Source: Halocaridina rubra (taxonomy: Eukaryota > Arthropoda > Malacostraca > Decapoda > Atyidae). Taken from it: DNA of 62,235 nt. A model generated the notes under the pieces. It was not told the origin of the DNA. It made no database searches and was given only the letters and a program-made list of their open reading frames with translations. The DNA lies in contig JAXCGZ010013708.1 of the NCBI GenBank assembly GCA_037179515.1, positions 1-62,235 on the forward strand. The letters are read 5' to 3'. A program made the position numbers and the translations under genes. Shown here piece after piece: positions 44,401-54,084 of this stretch (the first letter of the stretch is position 1; every line of letters starts with the position of its first letter).

Positions 44401-47068
44401 CTTTAGCTTCGTCAAGTTCTTCCACAGAATCTGCACTTTCATTAACATCATCAGAGGTAGTAGTGGGCGTAGACAATCGTCCCATTTTCAAAGTATCGTC
44501 AACGTCAACAGTACTTTCTTCTTCCTTACTATTTTTACCAGAATAATTGTTTTCTGAATTACATTCGTCCCCAGTTTGCTCCTTGGCGAGATGCAAATTG
44601 TTTACTTTAGATAAATTGCCTGATGTGGGGTTCTTCTGTGCACTTAAACTTGAAAGTGCATCAACAACAGGGTTCACTGAGACAGGAGTTCTTCCCTGAA
44701 ATATAATATTTATAAATTTTTAAGTCTCTGGTGCAAATTCCATTGACAAAAATCCTCTTCAACCGTTCCACCATTCATATTTATATATGCTTTCATTTCA
44801 TCTTTATAAATGTACCTTAATTTCTCAATGTCAGACAGTTAGCTCTTTGGTTGATTGCAGTAGTGCAGTGGTCCAAGCACCTGACTTGGGAAACAACAGG
44901 TCTGCAATCAAGCCAAGTGAGGCATAAGAAAGGGCATCTTACCTAAGTCATAAGCTCCGACTTGTCTGTGCCCACCCCCATAATGGGAGTTTATAGTGAC
45001 TTGTAAAATGGCAACCAACAACATACAGTACAATCTATCATCTCGTTACATGTGGCGGGTCGTCCATATTACATAACTCCACTTCTTTCCACATTCCCAA
45101 ACATCTTGAAGTTACATTCTGAGGGAGGGGGGCAAGAAAACCTCCTCCTAAATGGGGCAGAGCGAGGAGACAGGAAATTCCCTCTTCTGTATTTTCCTCC
45201 CACAAAGAGTCTAGTCAAGTCTTTTGGAAAGACAGCATAGTAGCGGATATGAAAAAGAAGGGCCTGGATACCGACATGACATGAGACAGAGGCAGGTAGA
45301 GACAGCTCATCAAAGACAGCAACCCCTTATAAAGATGGGTTAATAAAGCTGACGAAGAAGAGGAGAGATTCACAATTCTACTTTGCCTCAGCCAACCTCT
45401 TAAGGGGGATTAAATATACTTTTTCCAGTCACATTTTATTTCTGTCTCCCAAGGTGAAATCCAATACCAATAATTACTGTTTAAAGCAAAGGAAACTTAA
45501 TTCAACTATTCTTTTCCTATTGTGTATTGTTCTTTAATTTCTGCCTTGTCTGAAGCATCTACTTTTCAAATGTTTTTTTGGTGTCTGGGTCTGATGAGGG
45601 CAAGTTTCTTGCCTGCCCTGGTATCACTCTATAAAAAAACAAAAAAACAAACGCACACTCATGGTAGTCTCTCCTACAGAACCATACTTCAATGAGGTCC
45701 AATATAACAGTAACACCTCTAAAAAAACTTACAAAAACTGGTTAAAGAATATTTCTCATTTTCACTTCCTCTTCTACTAAGTCCATCTTGCGAAGGACTT
45801 TGGCAAGCGTTACCGTTTCCCTAAGTAAATGCCCTTTCTAACCTCATACTGTGGTGGACTGCAAACCCATGACCTACTAAACCAAAGTTGCAAGCATTAC
45901 TACTCAGCCACAGAATTCATTTTCCTAGGTTTGACTGTACTGTATAATAAATTATACCATGAATTCACTATAACAATCCATCATGTTCTCAGTACACAAT
46001 ATGTACATTCAGTACATTTGGAGACTGTGGTAGTGAAGTGGTTAGTGCGCTCGACTTGAGAGTGACATACCCGTGTTCAAACCAACTGTGGGGCATTAAG
46101 AAAGACATTCAGACTTAATTCTCCAGCTCCAATCTGTGTCCACCCTCATTCAAACAGGGTTAATAGTGACACAATCAATACAGACACAGTTATCTTAGCT
46201 CAGTCAAGTTGGGAAGATAAAGCAAAAAATCATCTTATTAAAATACCCATGAAATTTAAGTTCAAATTGTGAAATAATTAATCTTTTATTGGTTTACAAA
46301 GGAATATATTACTGGACTGGGTTTTGGGAGCAGCAATGCATAAGCCACCTTAGAATGCGATTAGAAAACAATGAAAACTGTTTCATCTAATGATGCAGTA
46401 TTCTAGGGGTCAGAGCACTCGAATACGGAGAGTGACATACCTGTGTTCGAGACTATTGCAATGAATAAGAAAGGCATCCAGCCTTCATGCCCCAACTCCA
46501 ACCTGTCTGTGTCAGCCCAGGTTCATCCTCATTAACAGTGACAAAAAGGCAAAAAAAAATATTCTTTTAAGCAATACACGACAGAATGGACAACTGTAGT
46601 ATAAAAAAAGGAACACATACAGTTTAGCGGGCCATACCAATGTTCAAAACCTACCAATAGATGGCGATAGGCTCTGACTAGAGAACTGGCGGATGAAAAC
46701 ACAACAAAAATTGGTGACAATAGGCATACGGGACAATTTTTTACTATCCTAACTAAAAATGCTTACCTAACCTCTTAGCCAGGGGGCTTCGCCCCCCTGG
46801 AACCCCCCATCTTACTATCCTAACTAAAAATACTTATCAAACTTTCAATCGAACTACTTACCCGAGTGAAGGGATGAGATCGTTGAGCGGCATGGCCCGC
46901 TAAACTGTAAACTACCCTAAAAAATGTAGTTTTAAGCCAAAGAAGAAAGAATATGAAATGAATTACCTTATTCGAGCTTGGGGCAGAACTTCTTTTCTCT
47001 CGAAGGTTCTTCAGCCTGATGTCCAGCTCTCTATCTAGCTGAAGAAGGACTTCATCTTCAGAATGCAT
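38330..47068 (-). CDS. TEX9: TEX9-like coiled-coil protein, six coding exons (346 aa)
   Basis: Exons, in order: 46967-47068, 44282-44695, 43733-43906, 41069-41203, 39951-40085 and 38330-38410, giving 34, 138, 58, 45, 45 and 26 residues. Every intron is phase 0 with GT-AG ends. The N-terminus (DEVLLQLDRELDIRLKNLRE) is helical. Exon 2 is acidic and Ser/Thr rich before a coiled coil that runs through exons 3-5. The C-terminus, KQENLIKVLNEQK joined to ANIGIAKAAAGLEEKFLEL, matches the pattern I know for vertebrate TEX9 (a LIDVLKRQK..LEAAK..EEEF ending); length is near the ~390 of the human protein. TEX9 is linked to centriolar satellites and testis. An X-box lies upstream. Joining and splice sites are seen; the family name is inference and could be another centrosomal coiled-coil protein. 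Confidence 0.75.
38515..38720 (-). repeat. Repeat family E copy, reverse
   Basis: TTTATCCCCAAGGATC, CTTGGCTCAGCCACCCCCCT at 38690. Reverse complement of the 40228 copy. Confidence 0.65.
38757..38945 (-). repeat. tRNA-derived SINE1 copy (diverged)
   Basis: ACGGACTCCCTTTCC, GTCCTTGCTAACCTCAGAC and the tRNA-like head CCAGCCATAGCAGCCAC (reverse). A second partial copy is at 39325-39455, produced by the tandem duplication listed separately. Confidence 0.75.
38820..39855. repeat. Two-unit tandem duplication, ~511 bp, in the last intron of the TEX9-like gene
   Basis: Unit 1 from TTGGATTTGGCTACTATGAC (38820), unit 2 from TTGGTTTTGGCTAGTATGAC (39331). Each contains a SINE1 part, TATATCACTGTATAAGATRC, a reverse SINE2 part and TTTAAACGCRACTGTGAGGA. 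Diverged by roughly one difference per ten bases by eye. Confidence 0.8.
39847..39935 (+). repeat. SINE2 5' part
   Basis: tRNA-like head GTTAGAGCACTTGATTAGGG and GCGGGGAATTAGGAAGG; ends 16 bp before exon 5 splice donor. Confidence 0.6.
39951..40085 (-). CDS. TEX9: TEX9-like exon 5
   Basis: Acceptor CATTTTAG, 45 codons (EELDCLQSTLAGRNERIKEL...KVLNEQK), donor GTAATG. Carries the most family-typical segment, KKQENLIKVLNEQK. Confidence 0.85.
40228..40470 (+). repeat. Repeat family E copy
   Basis: CCCTTGTAAGGAGGGTGGCC, TTTCACCAGAAGCTATTA, CCTTGGAAATAAAGGGCTGT, GAGGCCTGACCGACTTGTGG. Confidence 0.7.
40475..41008. mobile_element. piggyBac-like MITE P2
   Basis: Left TTAACCCTCTCACGCAAC; right reverse-complements to TTAACTCTCTCACGCACG. 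TTAA at both ends; 534 bp including sites. The interior holds a subterminal GTGTCACGGTGC-like pair but no transposase. Confidence 0.8.
41069..41203 (-). CDS. TEX9: TEX9-like exon 4
   Basis: Acceptor TTCCAG, 45 codons (ELSSTRQSECERK...HMKMKHK), donor GTATAT. Coiled coil. Confidence 0.8.
41455..41850 (+). repeat. SINE2 3' part interrupted by MITE P3
   Basis: TTAGGAAGGGCATCCAGG and CTCCAACCTGTGTGTGTCC, then ..AGGGA|TTAA; the tail resumes as TAATGAC after the MITE. A reverse partial copy lies at 41250-41350. Confidence 0.7.
41522..41843. mobile_element. piggyBac-like MITE P3, inserted at TTAA in SINE2 tail
   Basis: Left TTAAACCTTTACATGGGAG; right reverse-complements to TTAGCCCTTTTCCTGC. The right target copy is CTAA, one change from TTAA. 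Insertion point is the GGGATTAATAGTGAC tail of SINE2, as for P1. Confidence 0.6.
42262..42545 (+). pseudogene. LINE ORF2 C-terminal fragment (RTE-like or related)
   Basis: Reads RRLQWFNHVMRREEDHVWRR and then RGRGRPKVQ-stop, a block common at the C-terminus of many arthropod LINE polyproteins (RLRWFGHVMRRE..GRPK). A second piece of the same kind of tail, DRGRWRQLIKDSNPL, is at 45240-45360. Confidence 0.65.
42548..42640 (+). repeat. SINE2, 5' truncated
   Basis: GGGTGTTAGGATGGGGCATC and GAATGGGGATTAACAGTGAT, directly after the LINE fragment. Confidence 0.75.
43060..43215 (+). repeat. Repeat family F copy
   Basis: CTTTTTCCTTTTCCTTACCA, CCAGCTGAGCTTGTTGCTTA; tail eroded. Confidence 0.6.
43537..43743 (-). 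repeat. TEX9: 23-bp minisatellite containing the exon 3 splice donor
   Basis: Nine units of exactly 23 bp. On the gene strand each is like CACTACATAAGGTGAGTGCC plus three bases. The first unit spans the exon 3/intron boundary (exon ends 43733); the others fill the first ~196 bp of the intron. GTGAGT occurs at the real donor (43732-43727), 46 bp further in (43686-43681) and 23 bp inside the exon (43755-43750). Confidence 0.9.
43733..43906 (-). CDS. TEX9: TEX9-like exon 3
   Basis: Acceptor CTCTTAG, 58 codons (VDAKQEAGATARAAELSRRT...SECQALRK), donor GTGAGT. Its last bases belong to a 23-bp repeat that continues through the intron start. Confidence 0.85.
44282..44695 (-). CDS. TEX9: TEX9-like exon 2
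   Basis: Acceptor ATATTTCAG, 138 codons (GRTPVSVNPVV...LECKRL), donor GTAAGT. Acidic, Ser/Thr-rich first two thirds, then a predicted coiled coil (LKALTTKIATLTEALQITQL). Confidence 0.85.
44862..45000 (+). repeat. SINE2 copy
   Basis: GTAGTGCAGTGGTCCAAGCA head, GAAAGGGCATCTTACC, tail GGGAGTTTATAGTGAC. Confidence 0.8.
45240..45360 (+). pseudogene. LINE ORF2 C-terminal tail fragment
   Basis: Translates DRGRWRQLIKDSNPL-stop-RWVNKADEEE, the usual end of arthropod RT polyproteins with the WRxLI block. Preceded at 45118 by repeat family E-like sequence. Confidence 0.5.
45500..45632 (+). repeat. Repeat family D, 3' part
   Basis: TTCTGCCTTGTCTGAAGC, CTGGGTCTGATGAGGGCAAG, GCCTGCCCTGGTATCAC. Confidence 0.65.
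45775..45925 (-). repeat. tRNA-derived SINE1 copy (diverged)
   Basis: CTTGCGAAGGACTTTGGCAA, CTTTCTAACCTCATACTGTG, GACTGCAAACCCATGACCTA. Confidence 0.7.
46024..46545 (+). repeat. Two SINE2 copies
   Basis: 46024-46165 (GTGAAGTGGTTAGTGCGCTC, CCCGTGTTCAAACCAACTGT, CAGGGTTAATAGTGAC) and 46390-46545 (GGTCAGAGCACTCGAATACG, CCTGTGTTCGAGACTATTGC, CATTAACAGTGAC). Confidence 0.8.
46618..46909. mobile_element. MITE with perfect 18-bp terminal inverted repeats (copy 2)
   Basis: TACAGTTTAGCGGGCCAT at the left, exact reverse complement at 46892-46909. Interior aligns with the 6484 copy. About 40 bp extra includes a palindrome CCAGGGGGCTTCG..CCCCCCTGG. Lies in intron 1 of the TEX9-like gene, 58 bp from exon 1. 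Confidence 0.85.
46967..47068 (-). CDS. TEX9: TEX9-like exon 1
   Basis: 34 codons from ATG (MHSEDEVLLQL...SSAPSSNK), donor GTAATT. A pyrimidine tract with CAG lies just upstream at about 47090, so a 5' UTR intron is possible. Confidence 0.75.
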
Positions 47069-47199
47069 TCTGAAGTATCAATTGTAACTGAAACTGAAAA
47101 AAAAATGGATTTTACGCGTCTGCGTCCGCCCCAATCTGAATGGGGACTAATCATAACATATAATAATAAATCAAATTCTCACTGGGTATGTCGGCCGCT

Positions 47200-47213
47200 G
47201 TTTCCATGACAAT
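47200..47213 (-). promoter_or_regulatory. TEX9: X-box (RFX-binding site) upstream of the TEX9-like gene
   Basis: On the gene strand the site reads ATTGTCATGGAAAC, which fits the ciliary-gene X-box consensus RYYNYY-AT-RRNRAC at every position. It lies 131 bp above the start codon, the usual distance in ciliary genes. RFX factors drive ciliary and centriolar genes; use here is inference. Confidence 0.55.
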
Positions 47214-47229
47214 TTTGTTTTTGTTTTGA

Positions 47230-48815
47230 AATTGGAGTCAAAATCCCCATGGGTGGAATTTTAGATCTAGGGGGAAATTTTCCACCATCTACAGTATAAA
47301 TTACTAATTAAAATTAATTGAATATAATTATTAACTCTTTATGTACATAAAATAAAATAATTAATATATGTTTATTAATATTTGATTAACTGACGTAATT
47401 AACAATGATTTACGTATCAAGACGAAAATTTAAATGTGAATCAAATAGCAAAATATACATTTATTTGAAGAAAATATTTTAGTAAGATTATTAATGATCT
47501 TAAAATAATATCCATTTATTCTCAATAGATAAAACTTCAGATTTATATATAAATAAATTTATGTATTGCCTACCAACAAAAATAATTAATAATTGACGGA
47601 ATTATAAGAACTAAATATAATTTGACAGTCTTAAATAGAAATAAATATATTAATAACCTATGTTGCATATTCCCTTACTTTTCACCTCAAATTATTAATA
47701 TATGAAAAACATCAATTTTTTCCAAAATGAAAAACACGCCGTTTTTATATTTCCTAAATTATTGTATCGTATCGTACACACAGACTTCAATATATTCATT
47801 ATTAACATTATAGATGTTATATTTTTTAGGAATTAGAAAAAAACAAAAATAGCTTTATTCAAAGCAAAATTTAAAGAGTAATATATCTAATGAGGAGTAT
47901 AGTCAATAGCTTACCAGAACACGACGTCTTAGAATTGCACTCCAGAATGGTTCCTTAAATTTGGTAGGAAAATAGATTTTTTTTCTTATAGGACAATTTG
48001 TTATCTGTAATTTTTTCAATATATAAATAAACTTATTTATTAAGTCTATGGTTGTTATACTGCAACAAGACTCCATATGCTAGAAACTTGAATAATTCCA
48101 TATATTAATTCGAACATTATTGTATATTGATAATTATGTGCCTTGACTCAGCCACTTCCTTACAAAGGGGACTGTATTTGTATGTACATCTATTGATATT
48201 CAAGCATTTAAAATCACATATACGGTCGGATACTTACCTATGAATCTCTGAAAACAAATAATTAGATCATTTCATTGCTCTATAACGAGCCAATTAAATA
48301 ATTATATTATTTTCCTTGTGAAGAGACACCTTTAAATATTTTACAGGGAAATTTAAACCCTCAGTAGATGAGAATATTCGGTGTTAGAGTCTTAATAAGC
48401 CATGAATAAGTTCCTCATCTACAGATACCATAAACTTATAGACACATTTGCCATCTTGAGATTCTTCTATCCGTGCATTTAAAAACTATATCAGGTGCGA
48501 AGGAATTCTATTTATTAACATTAAACTATTTAATTATTGAATTAATTATTGCCAGGCATATTCAACCCATCACGTATTTAAAAACAAAAACTTAAAACTT
48601 TTGAATTTCGGGTTTAATGACGAGCTTGCTCAACAGAGCCAGTCTTCATATCTTAGAAGTTTATTAATTACAGTGATTTCTTTTATTTGTCTGTCAAAAA
48701 AGATTTTATTAGATACAAAATGGCTCTGAGAATATCTAGCCTTTGAATGCGGAAGCTTGGAATTGTGTATTGGATAAAATTCTTCAGTTTTGACAGTCTG
48801 GGACATTGAAAGATT
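47230..48815. other. AT-rich intergenic DNA, no gene seen
   Basis: About 1.6 kb, over 70% A+T by eye, between the TEX9-like 5' region and microsatellites. Contains a short family E-like tail at 48140-48175 (GCCTTGACTCAGCCAC). No coding block. Confidence 0.5.
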
Positions 48816-48816
48816 G

Positions 48817-49110
<294 letters not shown>

Positions 49111-49228
49111 GGAAAGATTTGTCTTCTCTTTAAAAACGAGCGAATTAAAGGCAAAGAGGCAACCATTTTTAAATCTCTTTGTGTGGAGAAACGACGCCGT
49201 GTTCTCCATTTGGATTAGGGGCGCAGCC

Positions 49229-49240
49229 GCCGCCATATTG
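49229..49240. promoter_or_regulatory. Possible YY1-like promoter motif
   Basis: GCCGCCATATTG, the reverse complement of a YY1-type ATGGCGGC core, in a small GC-rich patch about 375 bp before the next exon. A weak indication of a promoter. Confidence 0.25.
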
Positions 49241-49603
49241 TCTGTTTATTATACAGCTCAATTAGTATAAAGTAAAATATTTTTGTTTACCAAATTGTGA
49301 GAAATATTTTACAATAATTGTAAATAATTTAATTTTAGTGACTTTAGATAATTCAAAATTTACTTCTTGAGGTTTAATAACGGGTATTTAATGAGATTCA
49401 ATTGGGTGGTACTATAAAAAGCCTCATGTCAAGATTCTCCTGAAGGGGTTTTATGAAGACCCAGCTGATTGTTACTTCAGCAGCTGATTGTGAAGGGCAA
49501 AGATGGTGGTCGTGGATTATTGAAACAAAGTCTGTTGAAGCTCTTAAATTCCTCTTTTTTGTGGTCCGATTCCCGCTCTTTAAATTCGCGCGTGCACGAT
49601 GTT

Positions 49604-49947
49604 ATGGCACTAGAAAGAGGCACCCCAAGAGGAACTGAGATGGTTACTATGAAGGGTGACACGAATGGCATAGGCGTGGGGGATAATGGAGTTGTTAGTG
49701 CTGGTGGGGGTGGGGGAGGTGGTAGTGTGAGTTTTAACGGAGTGGTTGTGGCTGGTGGGAGTGGGGGAGGAGGAGGGAATGGAAATTTAGATCCAAAGAC
49801 GAATCTTACAAATCTTCATCATTCGCAACAAGCTTTGGAGTCCCACACGAACGGAGACACGAATGGAGATGCCCAATGGAAAATGCTCTTACCCCCAGAC
49901 TCGTCCAAGATGAACAAAATTCGGGATATCGTCGAAAACTCTGCTAG
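49604..49947 (+). CDS. Probable first coding exon of an unrecognised Gly-rich protein
   Basis: Family not recognised. From the ATG at 49604 (MALERGTPRGTEMV) the frame reads Gly/Val/Asn-rich low complexity (two G6-G7 runs), then a charged, ordered end WKMLLPPDSSKMNKIRDIV followed by ENSA. It ends at a good donor, CTGCTAG|GTAATT, in phase 2 (AG|G). The frame is also open upstream to about 49451 without a better ATG. Higher G+C than its surroundings, lack of repeat matches and the donor argue for a real exon. It is divergent from the TEX9-like gene. No further exon was found with confidence before 62235, so the first intron would exceed 12 kb. Confidence 0.6.
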
Positions 49948-50028
49948 GTAATTCTCTCATACATATAATTTTTTGCACTATTCTCCTCAAAATCCTTCAT
50001 TGCCATTGAAAAACAATTTTATGAGCCT

Positions 50029-50138
<110 letters not shown>

Positions 50139-50405
50139 TTAAAATTAATTTTATGACGAGAAAAATATGAAAATAATTTTATTATATTGAATTTCACAGA
50201 CTTCAGACTAAATAACTGTTAGCACCACAAAACCCCCTCCAATATGATTATATGCAGCAGTTCTAGTGTCAGGTTCAGAGGTTCCCAATGTAAACCATGC
50301 CAGAACCTTAGTTTTGGTATCTGGCACTCTATTTAAGACAGAATCTTACTGGTGACATGTCTTGGAATACAGTACAGTAAATAGAAGTTTGGAATGATTG
50401 TGATC

Positions 50406-50600
50406 GGTTTCATGTCCCAGAGTCCCTTTTCTACTAAGGGCTAGGACTTTGCCTTCTTGTAAAGGTCTTGGTTTGGCAAGTGCAATCGTAGCCCTGAATG
50501 AATGCTCTTTCTGGCCTCGGACCATGGTGGGACGCGAACCCATGACCTGACGAATTGAAGTCGCGAGCATTGCCGCTATGGCACAATGACCACAAATACA
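50406..50600 (-). repeat. tRNA-derived SINE1 copy
   Basis: TACTAAGGGCTAGGACTTTG, CTCGGACCATGGTGGGACGC, TTGCCGCTATGGCACAATGA (head, reverse). Confidence 0.8.
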
Positions 50601-50649
50601 GGCACTTAGAGCACTGAAGATTATATCATGCCGTTTTTTCCCTGTCACT

Positions 50650-50790
50650 AGATATCCCTATGTGAGTGGGGTAGACAGAGGTTGGAGCCGGGAAGTTATG
50701 GCTAGATGCTCTTCCTAATGTCCCACTGTGAGAATGAATGCCTGTTTGGCACTTCTTGAGTTGAGCGAGTTATTATATCACTTTTCTTGA
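50650..50790 (-). repeat. SINE2 copy, reverse
   Basis: GGGTAGACAGAGGTTGGAGC, GCTCTTCCTAATGTCCCACT. Confidence 0.7.
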
Positions 50791-51469
50791 TTTTGTTTAC
50801 TCTTGAATTATCTCTTGCTCTTAACATTTTCCCTCTACTTTGGTCTTGTTACTCGGAGACCCCTTGCATAGTTGTACATTTCCAGCCAGTGTCATAATAT
50901 CTTAAAATGTATGAAGTTATGGTATAAAAATCTCTTTTTGAATTATCAATATATCCTGACAGCTGGAATAAGATATCGGGATAGCATGAAACGTGATGGA
51001 AAGCATACACAAAAAGTATAGTAACTTTGAGATTCAAATATTAAAAGAGCTGCTGTTGACTAAAGATTGAAATACTGGGATCAACAACCCCTGAAATGGC
51101 ACTTAATGTCATTTGTAGGAGCTTTGATCTGGGATTGAGGCAAAATGCAGGTGCCTATTTAGGATAAAGGTTTAATCCAGGAATTTATAATTACTAATAT
51201 TTTTAAAGTTAGGTTAGGTAAGTTTACCATAACTTAACTGATCAATGAGTTTTGAACTCAGGTGCTTGATCTGGGATTGATGTATGTAGAGTGCCTTGTC
51301 TAGGAATGATCCAGTTTTCTTAACTCTGTGTTAATTGGTTATTGTTAGTATGTGGTTTATTATTGGTGTCCATACCTCTAAGGGATGCTTATCTTGTCAT
51401 TACGTATTTTAAGTGTGACATCTAACAAAGTAAATATATTTAAGGTGTCTGAGGAATGGGGGCTAGAAT

Positions 51470-51620
51470 ACTCCCCCCTTGTTCCCCTGCATGTTGTAAG
51501 AGTCGACTAAATAGGGTGTAGTTAGGGGACTTGGAATCCCCACCTCTATATTTTCTCTTCCCTAAGAGTCAGTGTATTTTTGCCTTGACTCAGCCATATC
51601 CCTTATAAGGGGAAAAATGG
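51470..51620 (-). repeat. Repeat family E copy
   Basis: AGAGTCGACTAAATAGGG, GGAATCCCCACCTCTATATT, GCCTTGACTCAGCCATATCC, CTTATAAGGGG. The preceding 50800-51470 shows no gene. Confidence 0.65.
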
Positions 51621-51837
51621 TTCATGTATATAGATACTAATAGTTATGAATCTAACTTATTGCTAGTTGCAGAGGTCGTGGGGTGCTTTTCATGTTTTTC
51701 ATCTGCAGTGAGTTTTTGCTTGTTATTTGGATTTTGCTGTACCAGATCTGTATCATATGACATTTCATTTCTTGGAAGCAGAAAGAGCCATGAATCAGCC
51801 TTCACTCTATATACCACACTTTAATTTTAAAGGGGAC

Positions 51838-53380
51838 CACAGTAGTGTAGTGGTTAGAGTGCTCGTCTTGAGAAGTGATGAACTTCACAATTGAGCCCAC
51901 TTTAGGGTGTTAGGAAGGGCATCCAGACTTAATTCCCTAGCTCTGACCTGTAACTGTCTACTCAAACTTGAATGGGAATTAATATTAACGCACAAAACAG
52001 CAAGTGATTACTCTACACCTTAATAATTAGACAAATAATTAATTGGGGATTTAGTAACTTAGGTTTTTCACTAGTTATTTCCTCTCTTGCTTTACAACAT
52101 GACGTTTAACTTTTAATAAATTTTTACTTATCCCAGGATTTAATTATTTCCTTGTGGCCATTTTATATAATATTTGCTTGCTTAATGAAGTTATATATTT
52201 GAACAAAATGCTATAGTTAGTTCGATAGGAATTAACATGAGAAAGTGTAAAATTTTTCCGAAAGTTTTGTGAACCTTTCTCTCTCCCCCTTGTTTGTTGT
52301 TTTTGTTTTTTTGTATGTTAATCCCAATATGAATGGGAGTAGACACAGACATGTTGGAGCCAGGGAAGTTAGGCTGGATGCCCTTCCTGATGATCCACGG
52401 GATCTTGAACGCAGGATTTGTTACTTCTTGAGATGAGTGCACTAACCAATATTCTACTGCCTTCCCTTGAAATCTCTCTTTCTCTTTCTCTCTTGTTCCT
52501 TTAAAATATCTGTAACTTATTGACAAACAAACATGAGGACCCAATAATATTTAAAACACAAGGACAAGATTCAGAGAATCTTACTGTTTGTTGCTATAAC
52601 AACATCAATTCCTTACCTGACAGTCCATTTGGTCCGGTTTTCAATATTCTATATGAGATTAATATCAAGTACACCATCTGTATCACATTATATCCCCATT
52701 TGAATGGGGGTGGACACAGACATGTTGGAGGTGGAGGGATTGAGGCTGGATTCTCTTCCTAATACCCTGCATTGTGATCGAACCTGCGTTTGTCGCTTCC
52801 CAACTTGTGCATTCTATCTCTGAACTACCGCGGACCCTGGCTTTATTATTATGTGCACCGTGCTTATAAAAACTAAAGTTATTTACAGATTATTTTAAAG
52901 CTGTGTATGACATCACTATAAGTTCTTAAGTATATTTGCACATTGCTATAAGGATTTTGGGGCCATGGTAGTGCAGTGGATTGAACCCGTGACTCGGGCT
53001 GTTGATAGACCCATGTTAGATCCCACTGCAGGGGCATCAGGAAGGGCATCCAACCTTTATTCCCCAGTTCCAGCCTGCTTGTGTCCACTTCCACATGGGG
53101 ATTAAAAGTAATATGAAAAGGCAACATCAGCAATATAAAGTTAGTTTTTATTAGTGATGACTTGTATTGAACGAATAGATTATTGAGGAATAAATGTGGG
53201 TATAATTTGCTCTTTAAGGAACAAATTTGATTATGTAGTATACAAGCATTGTAATATTCTGCTAGGACCTGTATTGGAGTGTGTTTGAGCTCACTGCAGA
53301 GCATAAGGAAGGGCTTCCAGTCTTGATTTCCCAGCTCTAATCTGTGTCTAACCTCATTTGAATGGGGATTAATAGCGACA
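51838..53380. repeat. SINE2 cluster (five copies, both orientations)
   Basis: Plus: 51838-51985 (GTAGTGTAGTGGTTAGAGTG), 52961-53115 (GTAGTGCAGTGGATTGAACC) and 53270-53380 (3' part). Minus: 52315-52480 and 52690-52850 (CATTTGAATGGGGGTGGACA, CTGAACTACCGCGGACCC head). Between them only AT-rich DNA. Confidence 0.8.
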
Positions 53381-53524
53381 GATGAAACTTCGAGCCAACC
53401 AGACAACCTGCATTTTGCTGTGAATTATCCGTGTAGATGTTAAGGACTTAAACTCATACAGATCATGAAGCATTGAAATATGTTTTGGTAAAGACTTGGT
53501 TATAACCATTTTTTAAATGAATAC

Positions 53525-53527
<3 letters not shown>

Positions 53528-53596
<69 letters not shown>

Positions 53597-53715
53597 GTTA
53601 TGTCAAGCAACAAGCCCAGCTGGATAAACTCAAAGACTATAAACCAGAATGGCCCCAGGAGGGAATGCTACTTGTTGAGGAAAAGGAAAAAAAAGAAGAC
53701 AGCAAAATATAGACT
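53528..53715 (-). repeat. Repeat family F copy with (TTA)n tail
   Basis: (TTA)n 53528-53596, then AAGCAACAAGCCCAGCTGGA and GAGGAAAAGGAAAAAAAAGA, the reverse complement of the copy at 38035. Confidence 0.8.
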
Positions 53716-53744
53716 TTTGCAAACTGTTACAATTCAGCTTTGCA

Positions 53745-53932
53745 TTACTAGCTTTATTCCACTGTAGCTCTTCATTACTTCGACTGTTCTTTCAGCCTGT
53801 CCTTTACCTATTGTATATCATTGCCTTATTTCTGCCTTGTCCTTGAACTGCTACTTTGTCTTAATGTTTTCTTGGTGCAGCCTAAAGGGGGCAGTTTTCC
53901 TGCCTGTTCTGGTGTTACAATTACCTGTATGG
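53745..53932 (+). repeat. Repeat family D, 3' part
   Basis: TTTCTGCCTTGTCCTTGAAC, CTGCCTGTTCTGGTGTTACA. Confidence 0.7.
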
Positions 53933-54084
53933 AAAAAAACTAATCATTCTAAAAATTCAACATCAAATTCTGCTTTGAGATTAAAGAATAAGTACGCATA
54001 GACCTGGTCTTAAACCGTGTAAAAAGTCTACAAATCATGATCTTGGGTAATATTAAACTTTAAGCCAGTATCTCTACAGATTTG

